64,000 nucleotides of DNA from Chloracidobacterium sp. (GCA_016712045.1 JADJRV010000039.1:62001-126000), one strand, 5' to 3'. Positions 37,908-46,908 are shown, counted from the stretch's first letter. Made by a program: numbers and translations. Notes: generated by a model not told the origin, from the sequence alone.

Positions 37908-40169
37908 ATGAAAAAGCTAATTCTGATTGCGGCCGTAGCACTAATACTGAATTCATTTGCGACTGCACAAGTGCCCGTCACCACAGGCATTCAGATCCTC
38001 AAAGCCGAGGACGCCCGCCGATACGATGCTGCGCTTGAGGGGCTTATGAGATCGCCAAACTCGGCAGTTCGTATAAGGGCGGCACTTGCGGCCGGGCGGA
38101 TCGGTGACGAAAAGGCGATCACTGCTTTGGCCGCTTTGCTCGAAAATGACACGAATGATGATGTTAGGGCGATGGCGGCTTTTGCCCTCGGCGAGATCGA
38201 ATCGGTCAAAGCTGCGGTTTTGATAATCAAAGCGATCAAGAGTGATACTCGGCCCGGGACACCCGGCGGCGTACCGACCCTTTCGTTAAAGCCGGCGAAC
38301 GTTACCGCTAGGCTTATCGAGGCGGCTGGAAAAATTGCGGCGGCTAATGCAAAAGACGAGTCGGCCAAGGCACTCGGCAAGGTGATCCTTGAGGAGCTGG
38401 AAAGAGAGGATACGACAACATTTGGACAAGATCGTACCACGGTGCTTCTCGGATTGACTGCTGTGCTGCGTGTGCGACCAGAAGGGGGCGAGGTGACGGC
38501 GGCAAAGTTTTTGCTGTCAAAAGACAGCCGTATCCGCACGGATGCCGGCAATACGATGGCACGGCTTCGTGCAAAAAATGCGAGCGCTAACTTACGCGGA
38601 ATGCTCGATAGCGACAATGAACCGGCGGCGCGTGCCAACGCCGCCCGGGCGCTCGGAGCGGCTGAGGATAAGACGGCATATGAGCTGCTATTAAAGGCTG
38701 CGACCAACGATACCGACAGCCGTGTCCGCATTTCGGCGATCCGTTCGTTGGGCAGTCTGAAAGATGCCAGGGCCGCTGATAAGCTGATTGAACGTGGGAA
38801 TTATCTCCTGATCCCGATCCACGGCGATCCGGGACCGATCAAGCCGGGGCAAAATACGGGTAATCTGAAACCGATCGAGGTACCGATCCCGAAAAGTGAA
38901 CTGCTTGAGATAGCGACCGTAGTCGGGCGTCTGCTCGCGAATACTGAAAACGCGGCGGCGATAGAATTTCTGACAAAGCTAAGGATCGCCGACAAATATC
39001 AATCATCCGAAACAGAGATCGCGTTCGCACGCATTGCGCCAAAGGCATATTTGGCCTCGAAACCACCGCTCGATGTGTTGTATTCGGATTTTCACGCAGC
39101 TTCGGCCTACGGGCAGGGACTCGCGGATATTGCAACGCTAAAGAACGAGGCGATGAATGCTCAGGCGGGCGAAATTCTGACAAAATTTATTGCCGGAATG
39201 GCGACCGGCGTTCGCCCGGCTGATCAGGCAAAGATGCTGAAAGCAATGCCGGATCTAACCGGGGCGATGGCCACCTTAAAGCCCGGCAATCTCGACGAGA
39301 TATTGCGCGGCCAACTCGCAAACAACGACGTATTTATACGAGCCGCCGCCGCCGGTGCTCTCGCCGATCTACCGTCAACCAAAGAGAGTGTTAGCGCTTT
39401 AAATGACGCATTTTCGAAAGCGACAGTTACCGATAAATTTGAGAACGACGCCCAACTCGCGATCCTCGACGCGCTCGTAAAGCTCGACAAAAAGGCAGGC
39501 GTTGGTTCGTACAGCATCGCTCTCGCGTCGCCGGATTATCTGGTGAGGAAAAAGGCTTTTGAGATACTTGCCGACAAAGATCTCGAATCTGCATATCCTG
39601 GTATGACGGCAACGGTGGCGAGCGAACGAAAAAACCACAAAGACCAAGTGTTACCATACAAGCCTGTTTTTGGGACAAAGCTCGGTCAGGTCTTGAATTC
39701 AGATCTCGATTATCGCCGCGCATCGTCGCGAAAGAATGGCAGTGTAAAGGCCGTTCTGACTACTGAAAAGGGCTCGTTCACTATCGTTTTCTATCCTGAG
39801 GATGCACCGCTGACGGTGGATAATTGGGTCAAGCTTGCACGAAGCGGTTATTTTAACGGCCTTGAGGTTCACCGTGTCGTGCCTAATTTTGTGATGCAGG
39901 ATGGCGACCCACGCGGCGATGGCAACGGCGGCCCGGGCTGGTCGATCCGATGTGAGGTCAACATGCGCGAATACGATCGCGGTGCCGTCGGCATGGCCCT
40001 GTCGGGCAAGGACACGGGCGGCTCGCAGTGGTTCGTCACGCATTCGCCCCAGCCGCACCTCGATGGCGGCTACACGGTTTTTGGTCATGTGAGCGAGGCG
40101 GACATGACGGTCGTGGACAGGATCGTCCGCGGCGATAGGATATTAAAAGTAACGATAATCGGAAAGTAA
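37908..40169 (+). CDS. Secreted HEAT-repeat protein fused to a cyclophilin domain
   Basis: A protein of 753 residues from ATG 37908 (a TTG at 37899 is less likely). Signal peptide (KKLILIAAVALILNSFATAQ). Residues about 30-560 are HEAT or PBS-lyase-type helical pairs (SAVRIRAALAAGRIGDEKAI, DVRAMAAFALGEIESVKAA, RVRISAIRSLGSLKDARAA). The last 160 residues are a cyclophilin (VLTTEKGSFTIVFYPEDAPLTVDN ... VHRVVPNFVMQDGDPRGDGNGG ... VGMALSGKDTGGSQWFVT). The fusion suggests a folding enzyme with a binding scaffold; that role is inferred. Confidence 0.9.
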   Translation: MKKLILIAAVALILNSFATAQVPVTTGIQILKAEDARRYDAALEGLMRSPNSAVRIRAALAAGRIGDEKAITALAALLENDTNDDVRAMAAFALGEIESVKAAVLIIKAIKSDTRPGTPGGVPTLSLKPANVTARLIEAAGKIAAANAKDESAKALGKVILEELEREDTTTFGQDRTTVLLGLTAVLRVRPEGGEVTAAKFLLSKDSRIRTDAGNTMARLRAKNASANLRGMLDSDNEPAARANAARALGAAEDKTAYELLLKAATNDTDSRVRISAIRSLGSLKDARAADKLIERGNYLLIPIHGDPGPIKPGQNTGNLKPIEVPIPKSELLEIATVVGRLLANTENAAAIEFLTKLRIADKYQSSETEIAFARIAPKAYLASKPPLDVLYSDFHAASAYGQGLADIATLKNEAMNAQAGEILTKFIAGMATGVRPADQAKMLKAMPDLTGAMATLKPGNLDEILRGQLANNDVFIRAAAAGALADLPSTKESVSALNDAFSKATVTDKFENDAQLAILDALVKLDKKAGVGSYSIALASPDYLVRKKAFEILADKDLESAYPGMTATVASERKNHKDQVLPYKPVFGTKLGQVLNSDLDYRRASSRKNGSVKAVLTTEKGSFTIVFYPEDAPLTVDNWVKLARSGYFNGLEVHRVVPNFVMQDGDPRGDGNGGPGWSIRCEVNMREYDRGAVGMALSGKDTGGSQWFVTHSPQPHLDGGYTVFGHVSEADMTVVDRIVRGDRILKVTIIGK

Positions 40170-40178
40170 GAACTTTTA

Positions 40179-40244
40179 GCCACGAATTACACGAATAGCA
40201 CGAATCAGAAAATTCTTATTTGTGTCATTCGTGGTATTCGTGGC
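40179..40244. repeat. CACGAAT-word inverted repeat
   Basis: GCCACGAATTACACGAAT plus AGCACGAAT (40179-40205) faces ATTCGTGGTATTCGTGGC (40227-40244). Three units lie in the left arm and two to three in the right. It occupies the gap before the DUF4112-like gene, and the right arm falsely extends that gene's frame. Confidence 0.85.
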
Positions 40245-40255
40245 AAAGACCATTT

Positions 40256-40741
40256 ATGGATAAGCTTGGGCGAAAGCAGATAGAAGTGGACAAGAAGCTG
40301 GACGATCTGTCGTTTTACCTTGACGGGTTGTTCAAGGTTCCCGGTGTCGGGTGGCGGTTTGGGCTTGATGCCTTGATCGGGCTAATACCGAACGTCGGCG
40401 ACACGCTCACCTTTTTGCCGTCGATGTACATCTTGGTGGCGGGTGTCCGCTATGGCGTCCCAAAGATCACCTTGCTACGAATGGCTTTTAATATCGGGCT
40501 GGATTATGTTGTCGGTATGGTTCCGTTTATCGGTGATGCGTTTGATTTTGTGTGGAAAGCTAACCAGCAAAACATGAACCTCATCCGCACACGGGCCGCC
40601 GGGCCTGGTACGGGTACGACGACGAGCGATTATGTATTTGTATTTGGATTGATCGCACTGCTCATATTTCTATTGTTCGGTTCGATCATAGCGAGCGGTT
40701 TTATCCTCTACTGGGTATTCCTCAGCCGCCCGTTCATATAA
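40256..40741 (+). CDS. DUF4112-like membrane protein
   Basis: A protein of 161 residues. The ATG at 40256 (MDKLGRKQIEVDKKLDDL) was preferred, because the frame upstream to 40220 encodes repeat sequence. Two pseudo-repeated hydrophobic blocks, FGLDALIGLIPNVGDTLTFLPSMYI and IGLDYVVGMVPFIGDAFDFVWKAN, show the DUF4112 pattern (G-x-IP-x-x-GD twice). A C-terminal membrane helix (VFGLIALLIFLLFGSIIASGFILYW) follows. The function of the family is unknown. Confidence 0.85.
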   Translation: MDKLGRKQIEVDKKLDDLSFYLDGLFKVPGVGWRFGLDALIGLIPNVGDTLTFLPSMYILVAGVRYGVPKITLLRMAFNIGLDYVVGMVPFIGDAFDFVWKANQQNMNLIRTRAAGPGTGTTTSDYVFVFGLIALLIFLLFGSIIASGFILYWVFLSRPFI

Positions 40742-40745
40742 ATTA

Positions 40746-40805
40746 GCCACCGATAACACGGATAAGCACAGATTTTTTATCCGTTCGATCTGTGTTATCA
40801 GTGGC
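40746..40805. repeat. ACGGAT/ATAACAC-word inverted repeat between convergent genes
   Basis: GCCACCGATAACACGGAT AAGCACAGAT (40746-40773) faces ATCCGTTCGATCTGTGTTATCAGTGGC (40779-40805). It fills the 75-base gap between the DUF4112-like gene and the peroxiredoxin gene. Confidence 0.8.
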
Positions 40806-40815
40806 AGATTTTTCT

Positions 40816-41391
40816 TTACAAATTTTTGTCGCCGGCTTTCCAATCAGCGGCACAAAAGCCACCGGTTTGCAGGGCTTGGAGCACGCGGAGCGTTTCATCG
40901 ACCGATCGTCCGATCGCCGGGGTGTTGACGGACGCATGTTGCAGAACGCCATCGGGATCGATGATAAACAGACCGCGGAGCGAGATGTTGGGCTCCTCGA
41001 TCAATATGTTGTACTGACGCGACAGTTTGCCGCCGGCGTCGGAGGCGATCGGGAATTTGATCTCGCCGATACCATTCAACTCTTTTGGCATACGGAGCCA
41101 CGCACGATGCGAGTGGGCCGAGTCGGTCGAGACACCTAAAACCTCTGTGTTGAGGCTGCTAAATTCGTCAAACCTCGCCGAAAAATGCGTCAGATCGGTC
41201 GAGCAGACGCCGGTAAAATCGAGCGGGTAAAAGAGCAAGATAAGCCATTTGCCCTTGTAATCGGACAATTTGACGTTTTCGCCAAGCGTCTCGATATTTT
41301 TGGTCGAGGCCATGTTAAAATCCGGTGCCGGCGTGCCCACCTTAGCGATGGCGGGTGTGTTTTCGGTTGCAGTTCCTGTAGCTGTTGACAT
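40816..41391 (-). CDS. Peroxiredoxin, 2-Cys AhpC/Prx1-type
   Basis: Reduces hydrogen peroxide and small hydroperoxides in the cytoplasm. A protein of 191 residues. The peroxidatic cysteine is Cys 63 in YPLDFTGVCSTDL; the likely resolving cysteine is Cys 180 near the end (GGFCAADWKAGDKNL). The block around the first Cys is less canonical than FVCPTE (GVCSTD). The DSAHSHRAW motif is intact. A short N-terminal extension rich in Ala/Thr is probably flexible. It lies alone between two intergenic repeats. Confidence 0.92.
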   Translation of the reverse strand: MSTATGTATENTPAIAKVGTPAPDFNMASTKNIETLGENVKLSDYKGKWLILLFYPLDFTGVCSTDLTHFSARFDEFSSLNTEVLGVSTDSAHSHRAWLRMPKELNGIGEIKFPIASDAGGKLSRQYNILIEEPNISLRGLFIIDPDGVLQHASVNTPAIGRSVDETLRVLQALQTGGFCAADWKAGDKNL

Positions 41392-41461
41392 TGATTGAGT
41401 ATCTCCTTGTATTCGATATGGTATTGGTCAATTCTAACCCAAACGCACGAAAACCCGGAAA

Positions 41462-41525
41462 TTTTGTCCATCTTGGTCCGGTCCGGACCAGGTGGACCAA
41501 GATGGACCAAGGTGGACCAAAAAAA
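41462..41525. repeat. GGACCAA-word inverted repeat
   Basis: TTTTGTCCATCTTGGTCCGG faces CCGGACCAGGTGGACCAAGATGGACC and a further AAGGTGGACCAAAA. The unit GGTGGACCAAGA repeats with about a 10-11 base period. It lies upstream of the peroxiredoxin gene, directly beside the terminator at 41519-41547. Confidence 0.75.
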
Positions 41526-41547
41526 GGGCGGGCATCAGATGCCCGCC
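41519..41547 (-). terminator. Intrinsic terminator of the sigma factor operon
   Basis: GGCGGGCAT and ATGCCCGCC, a perfect 9-bp stem with a CTG loop on the minus strand, followed by CTTTTTTT. It ends transcription from 41575 toward the peroxiredoxin gene. Confidence 0.88.
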
Positions 41548-41574
41548 AAAGTTTCGAGGGTTACTAGCAAAAAA

Positions 41575-42677
41575 CTATTGCAGAGGTTTTGGTGCAGTTG
41601 CCGGTTTAGGTGACGCGGCTGCTTTTTCGGCCTCGGCTTTTTTGGCCTTGGTAACAGCGGCGGGGTAAGCGGTCACCGCCTCGCCGTATGTGCTATACGT
41701 TTTGTAACCGGACGGCGACGGATATGGTTTGTATCCCGCTGGAACGCTGAAAAGCGACGGATCGGGTTCATTGCGGACGATGTTGGTCAGACGATATGTC
41801 TGCTCTCCAAACCGGGGATCGCTGCGTTTTGACATAACCACGAGCTGCAACTCTTTCGAATACCATTTTTCATAAACGGTCTCGATAGGACGCTCGTTAC
41901 CGATGGCTCCGGCCGGGATGGTCGTGACGCTGCGTGTTCCTTCGGCCTCGACGCCCTCGATATTTTTGCTGCCGAGTTGCTCGGTCTTTGTTTCGTACTT
42001 AGACTGACCGGCGACGGATGTCGCAGTGTCAGGGCGCCGGTCAGCGGAGCCATTGGCGTCATTGCCTTGACCGAGCCGCCAAATAGTGAGCCGTTGACCG
42101 TTGTCGTGATGCTGTGGGCGGGCTTAAAACCCTCGGGCGTGACGATGAGCGGGATGGTGATATTTAGCTCTTCTTTGAGTTTTTTGATGGTCTGTCGCTG
42201 TTCGTCGGTGATCTTTGCCGTGTCGGTTAGTTTTAGCTCGACACGCAGTTTTTCGAGAGCTGCTTTTTGCTCGGTCGTGAGTGACGGGATCTCGATCTTT
42301 CGCGGTTCGACCATTGCCAGCGGACGCACGGTTCTCATTGTCGAATCGAGCAACAACCGACCGCCCAACTGATCCGTTATTGTCACGCCGGGCTCAAAAC
42401 TGTACGCCGTACCCATAACGCCGCCAGTACCGCCGGCAATTTCACGGCGAAAACGTCCCTCGCCGTTGCGGTAAAGTTTGGTGGTCGAATTGTGGACTAT
42501 GCGGTTACCGTCAGACAGCGTCTGGACGCTCTCGCTGACGGCGTCAGCGGAAAATGGCTGGCCTTTTACGACCTTGTCGCCTGAGACCCAAGTCTCAGCG
42601 ATCACCTTTGCGTCCTGTTGGGCAAAGGCGGTGGCGCCAAACATGGCGCACAATAAAACAATTGAAAATATCTTCAT
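41575..42677 (-). CDS. Secreted protein of unknown function, third gene of the ECF operon (one frameshift)
   Basis: A protein of about 365 residues when joined. Signal peptide (KIFSIVLLCAMFGATAFAQ). Domain 1 (about 20-230) reads QTLSDGNRIVHNSTTKLYRNGEGRFRRE, a pattern of outer-membrane-associated beta proteins, with an inserted coiled-coil-like stretch (KKLKEELN, LTTEQKAALEKLRVEL). The frame breaks near 42030, after which SKYETKTEQLGSKNIEGVEAEG and the C-terminal Ala/Lys/Pro tail follow. It lies directly after the sigma / anti-sigma pair, so a role as sensor output or effector is likely but unproven. Confidence 0.7.
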
Positions 42678-42707
42678 GATCTACTCCTATGATGCAAAAT
42701 ATGCAAT

Positions 42708-43409
42708 TTATTCGACAACGCGCACCGCGCGTGTCACGCCATCTGCTCCAACGAGCAGATCGGCCATAACGGTTTCCGAACCGTTCTCAAGCGGGACGTT
42801 AACGCCCATGGCAAATAACGCCGAACGCGTCATATTGACGCGGATGACACGTCCGCCGGAAGCCGATTCTTCCAGATCGCCGTTGTATGAAACTGGATAA
42901 AAATGGCCATCCTCTTCATCGACGGTTCCGGCCTGACGTATGCGGCCCGCCGATCTAGCGGGCGTTCGAAAAGCAGTCCTTTCGGCTAAAATTTCTGGAT
43001 TAGACGCACGGCCCGGAGAAGGTTTACCAAAATTCTCTTCCTTAGGAGGAAAGACGGGCCGTGCGGCAACCGGCATTTCTGCCGGAACTTGTACAACTTC
43101 CTGTTTTGCCGCACGGAACTCATTACTATTATTGCTGTAATTAATTTGTATGTATCTATAAGTTCCAAAAACGGCGGCGATCATTACTAAAACTGAGGCA
43201 AAAGCAGCTGCATATTGCGGGACAAAAATTCGTTTTGGTTGGATGGCTACGGCCTGAGCTTTTTCATCAGCGATACGCTGCAAAACGCCGGAAAACAGGT
43301 CGGGTTTTGCAACGATATCGTCGATCTTGTCTTCCGGCACGGCTGAGTTTACCAGCAATATCTTGCCGATCGCATCCAGATCTTTTTTATTAAAACGTCG
43401 ATTGTCCAT
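42708..43409 (-). CDS. Anti-sigma factor-like membrane protein
   Basis: A protein of 233 residues. Cytosolic N-terminal part (about 1-65), one membrane helix (about 66-88, YAAAFASVLVMIAAVFG) and a periplasmic part with an Ala/Pro-rich spacer. The C-terminal block GGRVIRVNMTRSALFAMGVNVPLENG ... ADLLVGADGVTRAVRVVE is typical of anti-sigma factors of Acidobacteriota. It sits 36 bases downstream of an ECF sigma gene. The N-terminal half probably binds the sigma factor. The cognate signal is unknown. Confidence 0.82.
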   Translation of the reverse strand: MDNRRFNKKDLDAIGKILLVNSAVPEDKIDDIVAKPDLFSGVLQRIADEKAQAVAIQPKRIFVPQYAAAFASVLVMIAAVFGTYRYIQINYSNNSNEFRAAKQEVVQVPAEMPVAARPVFPPKEENFGKPSPGRASNPEILAERTAFRTPARSAGRIRQAGTVDEEDGHFYPVSYNGDLEESASGGRVIRVNMTRSALFAMGVNVPLENGSETVMADLLVGADGVTRAVRVVE

Positions 43410-43445
43410 CGCTTATAAAAAATGACGAATTTTACGGCTCGCCGG

Positions 43446-44093
43446 TTACAAAAATTTTTGCAATAACTTTCTCAGGGTTTTGCGTGCCCGCCACGCACGG
43501 ATCTTTACATTTGCGGCGGTGCAATCGAGCACACCGGCGATCTCGGCGACGCTCATTTCTTCGGCATAGAGCATCTGCAGCAAAGCCCGCTCTTCGGCCG
43601 GAATTTGCGCCAGCAGCTTTTCCGAAAGGTCCGTTGCCACCAATAACCGCTCCTGCGAACGTGACGTGTCGGCAGTCAACTCGACGAGCGAATCGACCTC
43701 AGCATCCGACAGGTCGCACGTGAGCGTTTCGGGTTTGCGTTTTTGCGCCCGCAGCGTGTCAAAGCAAATATTTGCCGTTATCCTGATGAGCCAGCTTGCC
43801 AGCGAACGGTCGTGTTCACCACGAAATTTGTCTAGTTGGGTAAAGCTCCTCGCAAAACTGATCTGGACGATGTCTTCGATCTCGTCGGGCTTTCGAAAAT
43901 AACGTGCGGCGATGACGGCGACGAGGCGTTTGTGGCGGTCAAATATCTGTTCAAATGCAAAATTATCTCCGGCGAGCGTCAGATCCACGAGCTGACGGTC
44001 GGTCATTTCGGCGCGCACCGGCAGATTCACGGCGTCTAGATCGGTGCGCGTGGCTAGAGTTTCATTATTCAAAGCCGTCTGATAACTGCTCAT
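43446..44093 (-). CDS. RNA polymerase ECF sigma factor
   Basis: A protein of 215 residues. Region 2 (about 45-125) reads DNFAFEQIFDRHKRLVAVIAARYFRKPDEIEDIVQISFARSF, and region 4 (about 150-210) reads LLQMLYAEEMSVAEIAGVLDCTAANVKIRAWRARKTLRKLL with a helix-turn-helix. The family directs RNA polymerase to stress genes. It heads an operon with an anti-sigma-like gene and a secreted effector gene. A matching promoter candidate sits 34 bases upstream of its start (44128-44157), which suggests self-activation. Confidence 0.93.
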   Translation of the reverse strand: MSSYQTALNNETLATRTDLDAVNLPVRAEMTDRQLVDLTLAGDNFAFEQIFDRHKRLVAVIAARYFRKPDEIEDIVQISFARSFTQLDKFRGEHDRSLASWLIRITANICFDTLRAQKRKPETLTCDLSDAEVDSLVELTADTSRSQERLLVATDLSEKLLAQIPAEERALLQMLYAEEMSVAEIAGVLDCTAANVKIRAWRARKTLRKLLQKFL

Positions 44094-44127
44094 TCTACGT
44101 AACGTTACTGTTTTGACCGTCGAAAGC

Positions 44128-44157
44128 TAAGACGAGCACCGGCGCTGGCCGGTTACA
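44128..44157 (-). promoter_or_regulatory. Candidate ECF-type promoter of the sigma operon
   Basis: On the minus strand a -35-like TGTAACC (44157-44151), a 16-base spacer, and a -10-like CGTCTTA (44134-44128), about 34 bases before the sigma factor ATG. This is close to the known AAC / CGTC pattern of many RpoE-like ECF promoters. It is an inference; no transcript start is available. Confidence 0.5.
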
Positions 44158-44211
44158 CGAAATTTCGCGTCTCGCCATTTAGTAACGGATAAATTTACGC
44201 TGAAATGCGGG

Positions 44212-45372
44212 CTAAGGTTTGGATGAAACTGACTTTGGTTGGTTTTTGGTGTCGAAAAGCAGTTTTCGCCGCGCGACTACGATCAACCCCGCCCGTCGAG
44301 ATGTGACGTCGATATTGCGCTCGGCGATACCACGAGTCTCAACGACTGAGATCTTTGGCATATAGGTGACGACATAGCTGGCGTCGACCATCTTGGCGAC
44401 GAGGGCTGCTTTTTCGACCATTTCCTCGAGCGAGGTTGGCAGGATGTATTCGCCGTTGGTGCTTTCGGCTAGCTTTTCGAGCTGCTCTTGGCTCGTCTCG
44501 AGTTCGAGCTGGCGGGCTTTCATCTTTTTGATGAGCGTACGGTCGAGACTGATCGTCGGGCCGATCTTTACCCCTTTGTCTTTGACGCCGTTTGGCAGCG
44601 TGGCGGCGATCTCGTCGGGCATTGCCTTTGGCGGCGGTGTGTTTGAAATGCCTTTTGTACGGGGCTCAATATCGGCGGCCTCCATGGATGTGTAGCTGAT
44701 CACGTGGACGCTAATGTCGGTCGCCATTAGGCGCTGAAACGCGTCAAACTTTGCCGAAGAACGCCCCATGCTGTCGGTACCGTCGGTGATCAAAATAATG
44801 TGTTTATTATCGACGCCGCTCCGCAGCATAAAATCCGTTGCAAGCTTGATAGCATCGACAAACATTGAGCGGCGGCCAAAATTTGCCCGCTTTATTGCTG
44901 CGAGTGATTGAGCTTTGTCGCTTGTCCATTCGGTCACGATCTCGGCTTTGTCCGAGTATTGCATTACCGCGACAGCATCGCCGGGACGAAGAGCGTCAAC
45001 GACGGCCTTAGCGACTTTTCGCGTTTGATCGAGGCTTTTTACAGCTCGCAGCTCGCCGCCCGTGTCCATTATTATCAGGACATTTGCCGGCAAGCGCCGG
45101 ACGCTGACGGGTTGATGGAGAATGTTGTTTTCGCTGATAACCAGATCGCGTTCATTTACGTCGCGAAAGAAATCGCCTTTCTCGTCAAAGGCGAGGACGT
45201 TGAGCTTGATCTCCTCAGTGACAATTCGGACGGTATCGTCTTCGGGCGTTGGTGTCGGTGTTGCCTGTACGCGACCGCTCTGTGCCGAGGCGATGATCGA
45301 CGCACCAAACAGAATTGTAATCGAGAAGAAAAGGCGGGCAATTGAAGGGGTATATCTACAAATCATTATCAA
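44212..45372 (-). CDS. Secreted VWFA-domain protein, acidobacterial type
   Basis: A protein of 386 residues: signal peptide (IARLFFSITILFGASIIASAQ), a linker with VQATPTPTPEDD, a beta domain (TEEIKLNVLAFDEKGDFFRDVNERDLVISE), then a von Willebrand factor A fold: NVLIIMDTGGELRAV (metal-site position, DTGG in place of DxSxS), ALRPGDAVAVMQYSDKAEIV and HIILITDGTDSMGRSS. The DxSxS element is incomplete here. A C-terminal strand set follows. Function in adhesion or surface structure is inferred from the domain. It is upstream of the sigma operon. Confidence 0.88.
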   Translation of the reverse strand: MIMICRYTPSIARLFFSITILFGASIIASAQSGRVQATPTPTPEDDTVRIVTEEIKLNVLAFDEKGDFFRDVNERDLVISENNILHQPVSVRRLPANVLIIMDTGGELRAVKSLDQTRKVAKAVVDALRPGDAVAVMQYSDKAEIVTEWTSDKAQSLAAIKRANFGRRSMFVDAIKLATDFMLRSGVDNKHIILITDGTDSMGRSSAKFDAFQRLMATDISVHVISYTSMEAADIEPRTKGISNTPPPKAMPDEIAATLPNGVKDKGVKIGPTISLDRTLIKKMKARQLELETSQEQLEKLAESTNGEYILPTSLEEMVEKAALVAKMVDASYVVTYMPKISVVETRGIAERNIDVTSRRAGLIVVARRKLLFDTKNQPKSVSSKP

Positions 45373-45414
45373 CTATGATGCCTCGAAATGCCGTACCTTT
45401 GCTTTGCCATCGAG

Positions 45415-46485
45415 CTAGAGCTTTGGAAACTCTTCGACAAAATCCAGAAGATTTTCCACATACTTTTCAAATCTCGGGCATTCGATACCGTGCGGACGCA
45501 ATAGTTCGGCGGCGTTGCTCGTGTCGTATTTCTGCGAGATGAAAAAATACGGTACGCCGTGGTGCGGCAGCCCGGTGATCGCGGGTGAGATGCGTGTGTG
45601 CAAAAACCACTCAGTGAGTTTTACCGGCGGGCCAAACTCGGATTTGCGTCCGGTCAATTCTTTTGCGATCACGTCAAAAAGAGCGGCGGTCGTCAGCGGT
45701 TCGGCGTCGGCGAGAGCGATGGTTTTGCCGACGGCAGCTTTATCACGAGCGAGAGCTACTATCGCATCGACGACAAAATCGACCGGGACGAGGTTGAGTT
45801 TGACGGTGTCGTTGCCGACATTCATCACGCGAAAGAGCCAAGGGGCTTTGCGTAAATAGTTGATGAGATAATAGATACCGTCGTATTTTGAAGTTTCGCC
45901 GGTCTGCGAATCGCCGACTACGACCGCTGGCCGATAGATCGTCACGGGAAACGCGGGCTTTAGCTTTTCAACCTCAGCCTCAGCAAGATACTTGGTTTCC
46001 TCATAGTTATTGCGAAACCCGGCGTTGTGTTCGAGCTCCGTTTCAGATATCTCGCCCTCACGCTTACCGGCGACGTAACAGGTCGAGACGTAATTATATC
46101 GCCGCAGATTTCGCACCGACCGGACGAGATCGTTGACGTTTTTTGTGCCCTCGAGATTTACGTTAAAGGCAACATCTTTTGGCACGCCCAGATCGTACGC
46201 GGCGGCCAAATGAAAGACATCGGTCGTCTCAAACAGTATCGTTTGCAGGTCGTCGTCAGAAATGCCGAGATTTGGCTGGGTGATGTCGCCCTCAACGATG
46301 ACATAGCTCTCGAGCGGCGTGTTTGTCAGCTCGGCGATCTCCTCGATCTCGTCCATCGCTTTGTCGATAAACTGCGGTTGGACGAGCAAATAAAACTGGG
46401 TTTCGGGCTTTGCCAGCCGCTCGACGAGCCGTCCGGCGATAAAGCCGGGGAAACCTGTGAGAAAGATCGATTCGCGATAGAGCAT
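45415..46485 (-). CDS. NAD-dependent thioester / fatty acyl reductase-like SDR
   Basis: A protein of 356 residues of the extended SDR / male-sterility NAD-binding type. The nucleotide loop is FLTGFPGFIAGRLVERL; later VFHLAAAYDLGVP, YVSTCYVAGKREG and the catalytic NNYEETKYLAE (YxxxK) are visible. The family reduces acyl thioesters to aldehydes or alcohols, or oxidises steroids. The C-terminal 120 residues are specific to this subgroup. Cytoplasmic. The VWFA gene starts about 43 bases downstream and may be co-transcribed. Confidence 0.88.
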   Translation of the reverse strand: MLYRESIFLTGFPGFIAGRLVERLAKPETQFYLLVQPQFIDKAMDEIEEIAELTNTPLESYVIVEGDITQPNLGISDDDLQTILFETTDVFHLAAAYDLGVPKDVAFNVNLEGTKNVNDLVRSVRNLRRYNYVSTCYVAGKREGEISETELEHNAGFRNNYEETKYLAEAEVEKLKPAFPVTIYRPAVVVGDSQTGETSKYDGIYYLINYLRKAPWLFRVMNVGNDTVKLNLVPVDFVVDAIVALARDKAAVGKTIALADAEPLTTAALFDVIAKELTGRKSEFGPPVKLTEWFLHTRISPAITGLPHHGVPYFFISQKYDTSNAAELLRPHGIECPRFEKYVENLLDFVEEFPKL

Positions 46486-46611
46486 AAGACTTGAGCTATT
46501 TTACCAAGTCGCCGCACTATATGGCGCGTCAATTTTGAACAAACCGCACGAAAAAATGTATTTACTTGCGCTTTGGGCGCGTGTTATCTTGTCAGGCGCG
46601 GTACGTTTTGT

Positions 46612-46908
46612 ATGAGAATTCAGGAAATGAGGTCGGGGATCACGCATCTAAAGAAAAAGATGGAGATCGAACGGCCGATAAACTATTTCGAAAAGCTGGC
46701 GCTGGTCAACAATATGACCGAGGCTGAAAAGGTTGCGGCCGTGTGCGAACTCGACGAAGCCATCTGGTCGGTCGTCTCATTTGAAAGGTGCGAGGCTCAC
46801 AGCCTGACCTACGAACAGGCCGCCGCACTGCTATCCGAACTCGATGCCAGAGGCGTCAGCGGCCTATGCATCATCACAGATGACGCAGCACTGCGGGTGA
46901 GACGCTAA
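46612..46908 (+). CDS. Small protein of unknown function
   Basis: Ninety-eight residues from ATG 46612 (RIQEMRSGITHLKKKMEIERP). The frame extends upstream to 46573 with a less natural start. It is mostly helical: KKKMEIERPINYFEKLALVNNMTEAEKVAAVCELDEAIWSVVSFE. No signal peptide and no family recognised. It overlaps the convergent quinone reductase stop by four bases. A cytoplasmic regulatory or adaptor role is possible but unsupported. Confidence 0.55.
   Translation: MRIQEMRSGITHLKKKMEIERPINYFEKLALVNNMTEAEKVAAVCELDEAIWSVVSFERCEAHSLTYEQAAALLSELDARGVSGLCIITDDAALRVRR

Noticed and set aside
37991..38731. Antisense frame of 246 codons in the HEAT-cyclophilin gene
   Set aside because: Serine- and arginine-rich shadow of a repeat-rich gene; no start signal.
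41462..41525. CRISPR-like repeat near 41.5 kb
   Set aside because: The units are adjacent and form a single hairpin; there are no spacers of constant length and no cas genes.
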